This document shows, piece after piece, positions 10,982 through 21,005 of a DNA stretch of 40,199 bases (position 1 is its first letter; each line of letters begins with the position of its first letter). The translations under genes were made by a program, and so were the position numbers. The DNA is taken from contig RXOD01003883.1 in assembly GCA_005223375.1 (NCBI GenBank), forward strand, positions 1 to 40,199. Reading direction: 5' to 3'. Under the pieces are notes generated by a model, which saw nothing but the letters and a program-made list of their open reading frames with translations, did no database searches and was not told the DNA's origin. The stretch comes from Amoebophrya sp. AT5.2. Taxonomy: Eukaryota; Sar; Dinophyceae; Syndiniales; Amoebophryaceae.

Positions 10982-11050
10982 TTAGTAGTCCACCGCCATC
11001 CACACGATGCAGAAAGCCATCCCGAACAGGAAGACCCACATCTTCGAGAG
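10982..11050 (-). CDS. Possible terminal exon of a small membrane protein
   Basis: On the minus strand, an acceptor-like GAAAACAG is followed by 22 codons and a TAA. The peptide KMWVFLFGMAFCIVWMAVDY is an almost ideal single transmembrane helix with a short polar end. I could not find the upstream exon with confidence; 12456-12614 is one candidate, but about 1.4 kb away. I do not recognise the family. The call rests only on the splice signal and the hydrophobic pattern. Confidence 0.35.
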   Translation of the reverse strand, partial: LSKMWVFLFGMAFCIVWMAVDY

Positions 11051-11147
11051 CTGTTTTCCTGTTCTTGGCTTGGTTTGCTATGCAAGGTAGGTGACTCCAA
11101 TTAAGTCGGGGGGATTAGCAGAGGTAGCGAACCTTGCGTACTCTACG

Positions 11148-11285
11148 TTACAGAGTTAACTACTGCTGCAGCCAGGCCCAAGCTTCCTTAACGTTGCTGG
11201 AGCGCCGGCCTAAACCGTCACTGGCATAGGGCCTCGGACCACCTTAAGTTTGCGCAACATGCCACAGCAGGGCTTAACTCTGTAA
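11148..11285. mobile_element. 138-bp MITE- or introner-like element with 12-bp perfect terminal inverted repeats
   Basis: TTACAGAGTTAA (11148-11159) and TTAACTCTGTAA (11274-11285) are perfect reverse complements bounding a 138-bp unit with no coding content. It lies just upstream, on the minus strand, of the possible terminal exon at 10982-11050, so it may sit in that gene's intron. On the minus strand the left context reads ACTTACAG, which looks like a splice acceptor. Confidence 0.55.
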
Positions 11286-12455
11286 GTAAAAAGCATCGAC
11301 TCAAAATTGCCTCACGCTCGCACAAGCCTCCACGGCAGCCCAAGCCCTACTCCACTCACTCATGTTTGTTCACTACCGGACACAATTTACTTCATTGACT
11401 GCGCAGTCAACCAAAGGTCGATGCAGAAGATCTATATCAATGAGAATGAGTTTCCACCTGTGGGGGCCCCCTCCTGCGAAGTGATGAAAACGCCTTCGCC
11501 TTCTGGCAAGTCAACGTCTCGTTTACAAAAGCCAAAACGTCCTCGCTGCGCAGTGCACGAATGAACGGCCGCGCGCGAATGCGTATGCGAGTCGCAAGGT
11601 GGAAGCGTATAGATTTCGTATTCCTCGTCGATTCATATAATATACGTTCCTTCGTAGCAACTATCTGCATTGAGCGGCTACAGTATCGCTTTCGCTACAA
11701 AACAAAGGAAGCCGGCGCGAGGCGTGCGCAATGCCAATGCGCAGCCCAACTGAGAGAGTGGCTGTCACTAGAGCGTCCTCTCGCGCCGGGTCGAGAGGTT
11801 CCGCAACTGGAATCGATCCACATCCAACGGAGTCTAGCAGTAACGTTATGACTAAAGAAAAAGAAGCGCGACGCTTTCTGTGTCATTCAACGCACTCGCT
11901 TCGAGCAATTGAAACTGAAAGGCTAGCGCAGGCATGCATCAGGGCGGCAGGAAGTACAAACGCCTGCCTGCCAGCCAGAGTTGTCCAGTACTGTACTGCT
12001 TCGATCCAGCTGCAAAAAGAAGCGCCGCGCTTGGAAGTAAAGCGCGGGGGGCAGCTGGCGCACTCCTGTGGAGCTTCTGCATCGCTATCGTCGACGTACA
12101 AGCACAGCGCCCAAATGGATGCACAGCCCGCGCCATCCACAAGCTTCGGCGTTCTGTATCGTCCTGCTTTCTCAATAGCTGCGCCACGAGTGTAGGCTGG
12201 TCAGCGTCAGTCGCATCCCTGCGCCGCCCTCCATGTTGCGCAAGCTAGGCCGCCGGACTCTGTTGCTGGCGCTCGTGCTGGTCTGTCGTAGAAGCATCCC
12301 CCCAATGGGCCGCATTTGCTTCGGGAATCAGTTTCCTACGAACCAACCGGCGTATTCGTCGGAAAGAGCGCTTTGGCACTGAAACACTGAGAGCGGAGCA
12401 ATAGTCTGCTTTAAGTCTGACAAGACTCGACTGCCATCCTCGACCCCGTAGGTTC
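11286..12455. other. No gene recognised
   Basis: Overlapping ORFs occur on both strands, none with recognisable motifs, and local composition is mixed. I found no tRNA-like or rRNA-like sequence by eye. Confidence 0.3.
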
Positions 12456-12614
12456 TCAAAAATCCGCGACCTCGGGCGGAAGCGGTTCCGCGCGCAGCTG
12501 TGTCAGGATCTGCAGCTTTTCCGCGTCCTTCGGAGGGCCAGGCGCCTTGACCTCGAGAAGTGTCGCGCTATGCTGCTGGCAGCAGGAGGCGAGCAGCTCA
12601 GTGAGCGCGTCCAT
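12456..12614 (-). CDS. Possible short exon or small protein
   Basis: An ATG at 12614 opens a 52-codon frame starting MDALTELLASCCQQHSATLL and ending in TGA after PEVADF. Its amphipathic helical start and composition look more protein-like than other local frames. A GT inside the last codons (GAG|GTCGCG) could be a donor linking it to a later exon. No family is recognised. Confidence 0.3.
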   Translation of the reverse strand: MDALTELLASCCQQHSATLLEVKAPGPPKDAEKLQILTQLRAEPLPPEVADF

Positions 12615-12743
12615 TTTCGAACTCGAATAGAGCAGAAGCGTGGAGCTAGGGATGGAACGTGACCAGGTTCGTTTAGTCGCTTGAGCCACATCCCAATTAC
12701 CTTTAGACACACTCGGCAAAAATCCGGCTGAAGAGTAAATCAC

Positions 12744-13049
12744 TCACCCATGATACCGGGCGGCTACATCAAATTCAATTCTACTTGTGGTTTTCCTCAA
12801 AAGCAAATAGAGAACGTCGGTGGCTTCATCCAGGCCAAGCTCATGTGCTACCGTCGTTCCAGCTCTACCGCAGTCCAACCACGCACAGGAAAGGCCGGCC
12901 CTCCTCCACCAAGATTCAAATCTATTTCGGGACGCAGTCAAAGCACGCAGCAAGTTTTTTGCACAGACTTCATTTCCGTGGGCTTCCTTCAATTGCTGCC
13001 TTCCCGTTCCCTTGCGGAGGGAAACGAGACCCGCTTCACTTTCCAGCAA
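12744..13049 (-). CDS. Possible exon, weak ankyrin-like pattern
   Basis: The minus-strand frame contains GTTVAHELGLDEATDVLYLL, which resembles the core of one ankyrin repeat, and it ends at a strong donor-like CATGG|GTGAGT near 12746-12750. There is no ATG at its upstream end, so it would need an earlier exon, which I could not identify. A single weak repeat-like match is not enough to name a family. Confidence 0.27.
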   Translation of the reverse strand: MLESEAGLVSLRKGTGRQQLKEAHGNEVCAKNLLRALTASRNRFESWWRRAGLSCAWLDCGRAGTTVAHELGLDEATDVLYLLLRKTTSRIEFDVAARYHG

Positions 13050-14624
13050 TCATGCACTGTGGTGTTGTATCAAATTCAAAAGGTACAACGAGCTACTCAT
13101 GATCGTCGACGTGCTTATCTTGCAGTATTTTCATCATCTGCGTCTGCTCATTTCAGACTGTGCATTTCCGAGCCGTCCGTCCTCTGCCTGTCGTTGGATT
13201 CTTGCATCTGATGCTCCTTCTACATTCGAAAAACCGTCTGTCCGCGCCTAAATGTAGGGCCGACGAGACAGCCCTGCTCTATTAATTTCATTTGAGATTT
13301 TGCACTGGTTGTCGTCCGCGACTGGCAAAGCGCTCCGCAGCGTTCTTCTTAAGTCTGAAGCAACCAAGAACAAGAATTGGCTCTTCAAAAGAAGTATAGG
13401 CGACTGCTCTTGTCCCACTTATGCTTTCCGCATCTTCTATAAAGAAATCCTCCCGGACCTGGAGCGCGCCCACCGCGAGCGCGCGGAGTGCTACACTAGA
13501 GTTAGACGCACCTTTTCCTTTGCCAAAGTTTGGAAGTATGCCGTTTACGGTGCTGGTGCACCGACTTTACTTAGGACTCACTTCTAAATCTAGATAGATG
13601 TGGGTGAGTTACAAGTAAAGCGTATGCTAACGAACGGATGACTCTTCCCCTTGCCATCACCACCAGGGCCGCGACTGAGTTTCATGTGGTCTTTTCGAGT
13701 GGAGCTGGAAGGAGTTAGATTCATGCCTATGGCTATGGCTACTTATGTCGAACCAGGGTAAAAATATTTACATTCAGAGTCACAACTTCCTAGGAAGATC
13801 AGTTGCACAAGTGGATGGGATTCTCTGCCGAAGGGTTCCCGCCCTCCTCCCCAGTAAGTTGGCGTCAAGTGCAACTTCTCGTGGCCATCCCTTCCCCCGG
13901 TGGGTATAATCATGTTCGTTGGATCAAAACAGCAAGCTCGAAAGTTCATCCCGGCTAGAGGCCTTGTGCCGCCCGCAAACAAGACAAGAGTAGCATACAA
14001 GTAAGTTGGAAGAGGAAGTCGGCGTCGACTATACAACCATCTGACTATGCACCGAAGATGCAGAAGTCCGAGGCGTCTTTCCCACATCAAAGTGCTGCTC
14101 CAAGAAGCCGTCGTGAGTGACTCTAAATTTTTTTTTCATGATACTCGAACTGGATACTTATGCTACTCTGCGACAGCTTTATGTGTTTCGTGGTAGATAG
14201 ATTGTCGAAGTTGAAGATTTTGCTTTCTCGTCAATCTCACTCTCAATCAACATAGAGCAAGCTATAATAACGTTCCGAGAGCAGTGCCTGCTGCCACGGC
14301 CGGCACGCCGCCCTATTGGAAACTTCTACCCCCCAGCAGATGAAGTTTATCTTCATCGTACAGTAGAGATCATGGAAGAATCAGCGGAGCGGCAAGCATC
14401 AAACCCTACCAATCGACCTTCGGCCGATGTCAGTCTGTAGCGTCTTTGGTTCTTCGGTGAAACCGAGTTGTATAAATACAGGGTCAGGAGCCGGAAATTT
14501 ACAATCGTTCTTGTTTCCCATTGTCTTTGATAAAAAATTCATCATGGAGGTGGCCGTGGCGGTGGGGCGTGTAGCAATAGTGCGTATGGGCTCGTCTGGA
14601 AGTAAATGGAAACTTGTTTCACTT
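13050..14624. other. No gene recognised
   Basis: This holds scattered short ORFs only. The minus-strand frame at 13743-14087 starts with ATG but shows no motif. I see no repeats or structured RNA that I can support. Confidence 0.3.
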
Positions 14625-15110
14625 TCAGCTAGCACGTGGAAGCAGTGCCAGGTAGACAGAAGTAGGGGGGTCGCGATTCGTGTCGTCGTCGACGTGAGCC
14701 TTCCGCCCAAGACAAAAAAAAATGTCGGCCTCACTGTGAGTAGCATGCGATGCCCCGTCGTGGTCATTGTTTCTTTTGTCGTCGGCCGCCGCCACACGTT
14801 TTGGGTACTCACAGCCGGGGGAGAAAAACATGTGTCTCGCCGGCGCCATCGCGTAGACGCAGCTCGCTGCACCACGAACGCGGAGAAGCAGCTCCTCGTC
14901 TCCGCCGCCATTGCCAGGACCGTGGTATGCCCATCGCTCGGCCAGCATGCTCACGACCACCAGCTCTTGTTTTTTTTACATCAACAGGCCGAAAAACAAC
15001 GCGCAGTGCCGCAACGCGCCGCCATGGGACAGCGTCGGGTTGTAGGGACCGCTGCGGGTCAGCTGCAGGTCTGCTGCGGGGGAGTTGAAGGGGGACAGAC
15101 GTTTATGTAC
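14625..15110 (-). CDS. Doubtful membrane-protein fragment with an in-frame UAA
   Basis: Downstream of the MPC gene, a pyrimidine-rich stretch ending in CCCCCGCAG is followed by an open minus-strand frame. It contains HCALFFGLLM, then the codons TAA AAA AAA CAA GAG, then LVVVSMLAERW in the same frame. Joined, the two hydrophobic halves would make one transmembrane helix. The UAA follows a run of eight A. I cannot tell whether this is a decayed gene, a tiny intron, a sequencing slip in the homopolymer, or chance; the plus strand is also open here. Confidence 0.2.
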
Positions 15111-15172
15111 ATGAGGTCCATCGCGAGACGACGGGTCCCTCTGCGTTCGGTTCCCACCATCACCACCTCTGA

Positions 15173-16362
15173 TCACTTCGCACTATTTTCCACCGCGGGC
15201 ACAGGCGCCGACGGGAACGGGTCGTAGAAGCTCTTGCGCATCAGGTGGTAGAGCGACGATGCCGCGAGGGAAGTATTCACCGCGGCGAGGTTGTAGTTTA
15301 CCGGGGTAATCACGAAGCTCCACCTGCGAGAAGGTAAGAAGAAGAACAAGTCGGCGTGGTCCGATTAAAAATATCAGAAAGTGTTGGCGCAGTAAGAACG
15401 GCCCTAACGATAGCACAACGATTGAGAACAATCGAAGGCAAAATCCGCCTTGCCCCAGGCAGCAGCTAAAGCTCAAGGTTGTATTAGCAGGGCTTACCGA
15501 CCGTGCCAACAAAAAGTAGAACCAACACCAACAGAAGTCTTACTATCCGATGAAGTAGATTCCTTCGTAAAAATAAGTAGTACCGTGTCCAAATGAGTCC
15601 GGTGCTGGCGAGCGCGAGTTGCTGTGCGGTGGAGACTTTGTCGACCGGGCGCGCGTAGTCGCACAGATTTGCGATCGAGAGGTTCCACTTGAAAGTTGGC
15701 GCCCAAAAGTGGATCGTGAACGGACCGGCGGGGTGAGCGAGAAAAGTGTGCAGCGGAGAAGGCATCGGCATCTTGAGGACCTGATGATGATGTGTAGTGC
15801 GTATAGTAACTACTAGCAACCGGGCGTCCCGAGAGAGACCAAAACAGTCGCGAGCACATACCTGCGCCTGTATCTTCGGCACGATTCCCGGCCACCCTGC
15901 GGAGGAGCCTCCTCCGCCCGCTGCCATCGCGAGCGACTGGGTGGCGGCGGTGGCTTTCTTCGCCTCCAGAGCATTGTCGTGGTTCCATTTGCGGACGAGC
16001 TGCGTGCACTGCGCCGCCTCGTTGAACGCGTGGCACGTGAGTAGTATGTAATTCCTGGTGTGCGGTGGGTCGTATCTTCGGAACAAGATCATGAAAATTA
16101 TATATTCAACATAGTCACCAGAACTTCAACGAGTTCAGTACCTTGGCTGCACCATCCATGCGAAGCGCATGAAGAAGAGGGAGTAGACGCAGAGCGTCCC
16201 AGTCATGTTGTAGGAAACCACGTCCACCGGGCGGAACTGCATGTCGTAGACTGCTGCTAGTGACAAGCCCCAGTTCGCGACCGGACCCCAAAAGTGGGTT
16301 GTGCTGATTCCCGTCTCCTTGTTCGTGACCGCCGCGGCGAACCGACCCAGAAGACCCGACAT
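15173..16362 (-). CDS. Mitochondrial pyruvate carrier, MPC1-MPC2 fusion
   Basis: The MPC carries pyruvate across the inner mitochondrial membrane and is normally a heterodimer of two small proteins from separate genes. Here both lie in one reading frame. Exons are 16362-16142, 15    862 is the end of exon 2 (16075-15862), then 15780-15584 and 15323-15173: 783 nt, 260 residues. All three introns (66, 81 and 260 bp) are GT-AG and keep phase (2, 0, 2). Residues 1-104 match MPC1: [35 protein letters not shown]. Residues about 105-150 are an Ala/Gly-rich linker. Residues about 151-260 match MPC2: [35 protein letters not shown]. The 81-bp middle intron has no in-frame stop, so the two halves stay joined even if it is retained. 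The stop is TGA. Family identity is very clear; the fusion is inferred from genomic DNA. Confidence 0.93.
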
Positions 16363-17088
16363 CTTTGACCTATTGTTCTGCAGTTATCACGGCTCCTTCG
16401 TCTGTGGTGCTAGCGCTTTGGCCGTTTGCTTCTACGGAGATCGGTGAAAATTGTTGAACCTTCAACGCCTATTCCCGCCCAGACTCGAATCCTACATCAA
16501 ACGAGTAAAGCTTTTCCGTCGGTTGGGGTCATTTTTTGCCAGAAGTCAGTGTCGCTTTGCCAGTTTGGGGGTTCGGGTAGAACCTCAAAAGAGGAGTGTG
16601 CAGTCAATCATGCTGCGGAGTAGACTTTTTTTACGTAACGGCAGTAGCTTGACAAGGCCTTCTACTGCAATGATTGAATGTACGTGTGCTTCAGAGAGGG
16701 TTGCAATTATTCCGAAATGCAAATGTAGTCGGAATCGTACTAGGAGTGCGTTGTATGTGGTCCTAGGTGGGGGTATAGCTGCTTCAACATAGCATACAAG
16801 AGTCAAACCGGGGACGACGGAAAAAATCATGTCGCAAGAAAGACGGAGACTGGCTTCATTTCTGTTGTCCAAATGGATGCAACCAGAACACTGTATCGAT
16901 GCGTACCGACTGTGCCAGTGCGTCCAACCCAACGGAAAGCGATGTGGAGATGACTCGAACATCTACATCAACTTGAATGAATCAATTACTCCGCCCTGCC
17001 CCGCCTTGTTCAACAACGTTTGCTTCTGCTTTTGCATCTTTCCCCATTTGCAGGCCACAACATCTTCCCTCCAGAGAGACGAATCTGA
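16363..17088. other. Intergenic between the DUF202 gene and the MPC gene
   Basis: No coding region is supported; ORFs on both strands lack motifs. On the minus strand this region holds the 3' end of the DUF202 gene and the upstream sequence of the MPC gene. Confidence 0.4.
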
Positions 17089-17748
17089 TCAGCTCGAGTA
17101 CACGAGCGCAAGCGCGCCGCTGGTGCAAATGGCCGTCGCAAAGGTCACTCCGAAGAGGCCGCGCTTCGCCAGTATGAATTTGCCTTCCCGGAGGAAGCGC
17201 TGCACGGTCAAGTATCGGTACAAACTGTACACCAGCAGTAGCCCACCGTTCGCCCACAGCAAGCCGGACGCAGCGCAGATCGTCTGCTCGCGATGCGTTT
17301 TCCTTCTCCTACTTGAGCTTCTGGTCATCCCTTCGAGCCTCTCCGTGACTTCGCGTTCCTGGTGGTACGCGGTGAACAGGGCAGTCCCCGCTGCGGTAAA
17401 GGCGAGCCCGACCTGGGCCCAAGCCAGAAACGTCCTTTCGTTCGCCAGGTGATCGCGCGCGACCGAACCCGTGTTCTCGACGACGGCATCGTGGCTGCCG
17501 AGGGGGGAACGAAGGTGGGGATCTTGATGTGGCGGCTTGCCACTGCCTGAGGAGCTGCTGCTGCCGAAACGCGCGTGCTGTGGCTTTGGGTTTGGAGGCT
17601 GCAGCCACTGGTGCCACAGTTCACTTGTGCAGCCACTAAGAGGTTTCGTAGGTCGCCGCGGTATTTCCACTCCGAGTCTTAGCGCCGATGTGGCTTGTAG
17701 TTGGCGATAGCAGAGCCCTGCGGAGGCCACGCGTTGCGGAGAGGACAT
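17089..17748 (-). CDS. DUF202-family membrane protein
   Basis: A single exon of 219 residues ends in TGA. The ATG at 17748 follows an A-rich leader containing 13 consecutive A. Residues about 97-110 (ARDHLANERTFLAW) are the signature of the DUF202 domain, also found in bacterial YidH-type proteins and in the membrane part of the VTC complex. Three hydrophobic segments follow, near 111-128, 157-178 and 195-217, as expected for the family. The N-terminal 90 residues are rich in Arg and Ser, with no acidic residue before position 28, which would fit a mitochondrial or other targeting extension. The molecular role of stand-alone DUF202 proteins is not established. The next gene on each side reads in the same direction. 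Confidence 0.85.
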   Translation of the reverse strand: MSSPQRVASAGLCYRQLQATSALRLGVEIPRRPTKPLSGCTSELWHQWLQPPNPKPQHARFGSSSSSGSGKPPHQDPHLRSPLGSHDAVVENTGSVARDHLANERTFLAWAQVGLAFTAAGTALFTAYHQEREVTERLEGMTRSSSRRRKTHREQTICAASGLLWANGGLLLVYSLYRYLTVQRFLREGKFILAKRGLFGVTFATAICTSGALALVYSS

Positions 17749-18022
17749 CGTTGCTTTTTTTTTTTTTGGTTTTCCAAGAAAAGAAATTATGCTATTTCTA
17801 GAGGTAGGCGAATCGCTCCTGTCACCGAGAACAATGAATCTTCTATCTAATGTCACGAACAAATTTTCGCAAAAAAAACAGGCGGCTTTTACCGCCAGCG
17901 GTAATTCATTACTGCAGCTGTACTATCTGGAATCGTTGTTTTTATAGCCTCGTTAAATGTGGAGGCTAGACATCTAGACCTCGTAACACTGCCGGAGCGA
18001 CTGCAAATCGGCAATCTCCCCG

Positions 18023-20476
18023 TCATCCTTTCAGCAGTTCCGATCTTTTTGCGTCTACCCAGCCTTTCTTCCGCTGCAGCAGCGACAGATCCACTGCCGC
18101 ACTCCCCGACCTCGCGATGGAAACCGCTGCCTCGCCCCCCTCCACCCCAGAGTGGCCATCTGCAGCCTCCCCGTCCACCCCGACCGCACAATGATCGAAA
18201 AACCTTCTACACACCCCGACGATGTACTCGACGTCATTCTCCTCCAGAAAGGCGTGCGTCGGCAGGTACAGCCCGCAGGTGCCGAACCGGAGGGAGTTCG
18301 GAAGGTCACAGTCCCAGCTCGCGTATGCTCCCGAGACCCCCCGAGCGTACTCGTAGAAGTTCACCGGCTGCACGTGCAGCGGGAAGAAGTAGTTCCGCGA
18401 CTCCACCCCGTGCTCGGCGAGGAACTGCCGCAAATTGTCCCGGGTGTCCCGCGTTCGACACTCTAGACCAAACACCCACGGCGCGTCGAAGAAGCACGTT
18501 CTCGCGTGGTACTCATTGATGCCGCGTAGGGGGAAGCCGGAGTCCAAGCCTTCATCTGAAGGTCTGGCAGCGGAGGTGCTATGCGGGTCGAACTCGGAGA
18601 GGCCCTGTTTGAACAGCTCCTGCCGGTACCAACGCGCGACCACGTGCCGTTTTTCGATCTGCTCGTGCAGGCTGTCGCCGAGCTGGGAGTTGATGAAGGC
18701 CGCACCCAGGCCGTTTATCTTCGCGTTCGGCGCCGTTTCAAAATGCAGAAAGTGGACCGCTATGACGGGACCAGCTGGTAAGTAGCGTAGTCGTGGTAAG
18801 TGAATTTGTATTTCTTTGTTTCCCGGGTCCTCCTCGAGGGTGTTGTTTGCCTATTGATCGATCATGGAGGAAAGAGGATCGCGGCGGAAGGGGCGAAGAA
18901 TAACCGGTATAATTCGCGATCCGATGTTGACCACTGCCAAATCTCCCACTCGTCCCACAGCCTACGGCTACAGCCTGGCGATCGCACTAGATCGCCACAG
19001 CACTAGGTAGTGGGCCGCGCCCGCTGTGTGCCTTTGTTCCTCGCTTCACCATCACCATCACCTCCTACCTCCCCAATTTCATCTGCTCGTCGTCAAATAA
19101 TCGCTACTTACCCACGGTTCATAAACGCGGGATCGAAGCCGTGGTTGATCAGCGACTTCAGCCGCGGCGCGTGCTCCTCGGAAATCGAGTGGACCCAGCC
19201 GCCGTCGCCAGCAGTGATCTGTTTGTTGGCGTACAGCGAAGAGCACGAAAAATCCCCAAACGCCCCCGCAAGCAAGTACTTGCCATGAACGGGGTCCTGT
19301 GATGATGTGTTGTGTTGTGTTTTGATGTGTATGTTGACCACGGGGGCGCTCTACCCGTCGTGGGGGGGTGCCATACGCGCCCTGCGGATGTTCCTCCTCG
19401 ATGGGTCACCAGTAACAAGGGAAAGTTAAACCCATCGGTTCCCAGAGGAGTGGCACTGACCGGCTCGGAGGATCTTCCCCTGGGGAAAAGGATAAGTGTT
19501 GCTGTACAACGAAGAGCGGTGATCTGCTTGTTGGCGCACAAGAAGGTTCCAGAAGAAGAACGGCGGATCACCAAAACAAACCAACGCCCCCGCAAGTGGG
19601 TACTTGCCGTCAACGGGGTCCTGACAAAGGTAAAAAACAAATTCAATCTAGGAGATTTAGCACTTAGTATAATGCCATCCCCTATGTACTTTTGGGTCCG
19701 GGTGTTTTGCTACTCGCGCGCCCATGCATTCGCAGATGTCTTCGATGAGTTTTATCCCGTTCTGCTTGCACCACTCGCTGATTTGGATCACGTCGGGGCA
19801 CACGATACCGTACGTATGGCAGATGATCACCGCTTTGGTGCGGATCGAGGACCGGGCCTTTATTTCCGCCAAGCCCGGGTTGATGTTTGTTTCCGCGCAG
19901 TCCGCGTAGATTGGAATCCCGCCGGCAAGCTTCACCGCGTTCGAAACCGCCACCATGGTGAAAGCGGGAACGATCACCTCATATTGGTACACGTCGATCG
20001 CAAGAAGAGAAACGTGCAGCGCGGACGCACCGGAAGAGGTGGGGAAAGCGACCGGGACGGAATAGGTGGCGCAAATCTGTGGTCGGCGGCTTGATTGGTG
20101 GTATCGTAAATATGGTCGCACCTAGCCTCAAGTCTTCTAGCTCAGCACTCACATTTACTTTTACATTCATTGATTTAGCTGATACTGATAGCTGCAGGTG
20201 TACTAGCTGTACGTAAGAAAGTATAGTACGTACCTTCTCCGCCATTTGGCGGGGCCACCTGGTTCCGCTACTGATTTCTCCGTTCATCATGGCCGTTGTG
20301 ACGTCCTCGACCGCCTGCTTGGTGTAGAACGGCTCGAGTACGCGGTAGACGATCCCGAGCTCCTGGTCGTAAGTCGGCTCCTTCTTGGGCATGCCATCGG
20401 TGATCTTCGCCGGCAGCTGCTCAAACTTGGACGGAGACCGCGTCGCCAGCACATCGATGAAAAGCTTGGTGTCCAT
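18023..20476 (-). CDS. DegT/DnrJ/EryC1/StrS-family PLP aminotransferase
   Basis: This family transfers an amino group to keto-sugars bound to nucleotides, using pyridoxal phosphate. Exons are 20476-20234, 20076-19690, 19296-19112 and about 18776-18023, giving about 522 residues. Conserved features are SSGASALHVSLLAIDV, EVIVPAFTMVAVSNAV, ICHTYGIVCPDV, IEDICECMGA, and FSCSSLYANKQITAGDGG with the PLP lysine near residue 235. The C-terminal part carries FPLHVQPVNFYEYARG and LYLPTHAFLEENDVEYIV. The first two introns are GT-AG and phase 0. The third has 11-bp palindromic ends, and its junction is ambiguous by one or two bases. Intron 2 contains a decayed copy of exon 3. The family is mostly bacterial, so transfer in the past is possible, but the introns show long residence. 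The substrate cannot be told from sequence. Confidence 0.87.
18777..19112. mobile_element. Introner-like intron with perfect 11-bp terminal inverted repeats (family II)
   Basis: GGTAAGTAGCG (18777-18787) and CGCTACTTACC (19102-19112) are perfect reverse complements at the two ends of intron 3 of the aminotransferase gene. On the coding strand the 5' end is a good donor (GG|GTAAGT), while the 3' end is ACC or ACCAG. Frame is kept by a GT...ACC excision or by a GG...CCAG excision, but not by a simple GT-AG pair. On the opposite strand the same ends would look like a donor too. Confidence 0.7.
19500..19620 (-). pseudogene. Decayed duplicate of aminotransferase exon 3
   Basis: Starting right after an acceptor-like TTTGTCAG, the minus strand reads GACCCCGTTGACGGCAAGTA, close to the true exon 3 start GACCCCGTTCATGGCAAGTA at 19296. 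It continues with GCGGGGGCGTT and later GCCAACAAGCAGATCAC, matching the PLP-lysine region. An insertion in the middle shifts the frame, so inclusion would destroy the enzyme. It lies within intron 2, about 320 bp upstream of the functional exon, and is best read as a tandem exon duplication that has decayed. Confidence 0.75.
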
Positions 20477-21005
20477 TTTCGATGATGTTGATGACTGATC
20501 GATTGGGGGGGTGATCGACTCGAATCGATTCGTGTCCGGGACCTACATCTACCGATCACACGATCGCAACCGATCGATTGCGCGGGGAGAACACATACTA
20601 CACGAGATCGGCTGAAGATATCGGAAGACCCTGGCCGATGCTGATCGCCTGTAGTGGTCCGCCGGAACAGCAATATTCAAGATCACGAAGAACGGATACG
20701 AACGGCGGGAACGCAGAAGGAAGCACATAACGCACGCGAGACCAGTGGAGGTATCGGATGCAGACTCGAGAACAACACTGCTAAGCGCGTCATGAGGTCG
20801 CGGTTTGGTGGAGATTCGCTCTTTATCCGCCTCGGATACAGCCATTTTGCGTTCATCTCACCGTTGCACTTTGCCCTGCACTCCTTGACGTCGTTCTGCT
20901 GATGCCGTAGCGAAAAACTGGCTTCACTGGATACTCTTGTTCAGTCACATTCGGACAATATTAATTCTTCGACAACCATCATCTTCAACACTGCACGGCT
21001 TCTTT
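20477..21005. other. Intergenic, nothing supported
   Basis: This is the upstream region of the aminotransferase gene. Several GATCGATT-type short palindromes occur near 20495-20580. No coding frame is supported. Confidence 0.4.

Noticed and set aside
10617..10985. Overlapping open frames on both strands
   Set aside because: No frame stands out, no motif or splice partner was found, and GC-rich DNA can stay open by chance.
14970..14985. Reassigned UAA codon as sense
   Set aside because: Supported genes in this window end at TAA, TAG and TGA at sensible positions, so a standard code is the simpler reading.
14427..15227. 266-codon plus-strand ORF
   Set aside because: It has no domain, its composition is odd, and it runs antisense across the last exon of the MPC gene; it is probably open only because of base composition.
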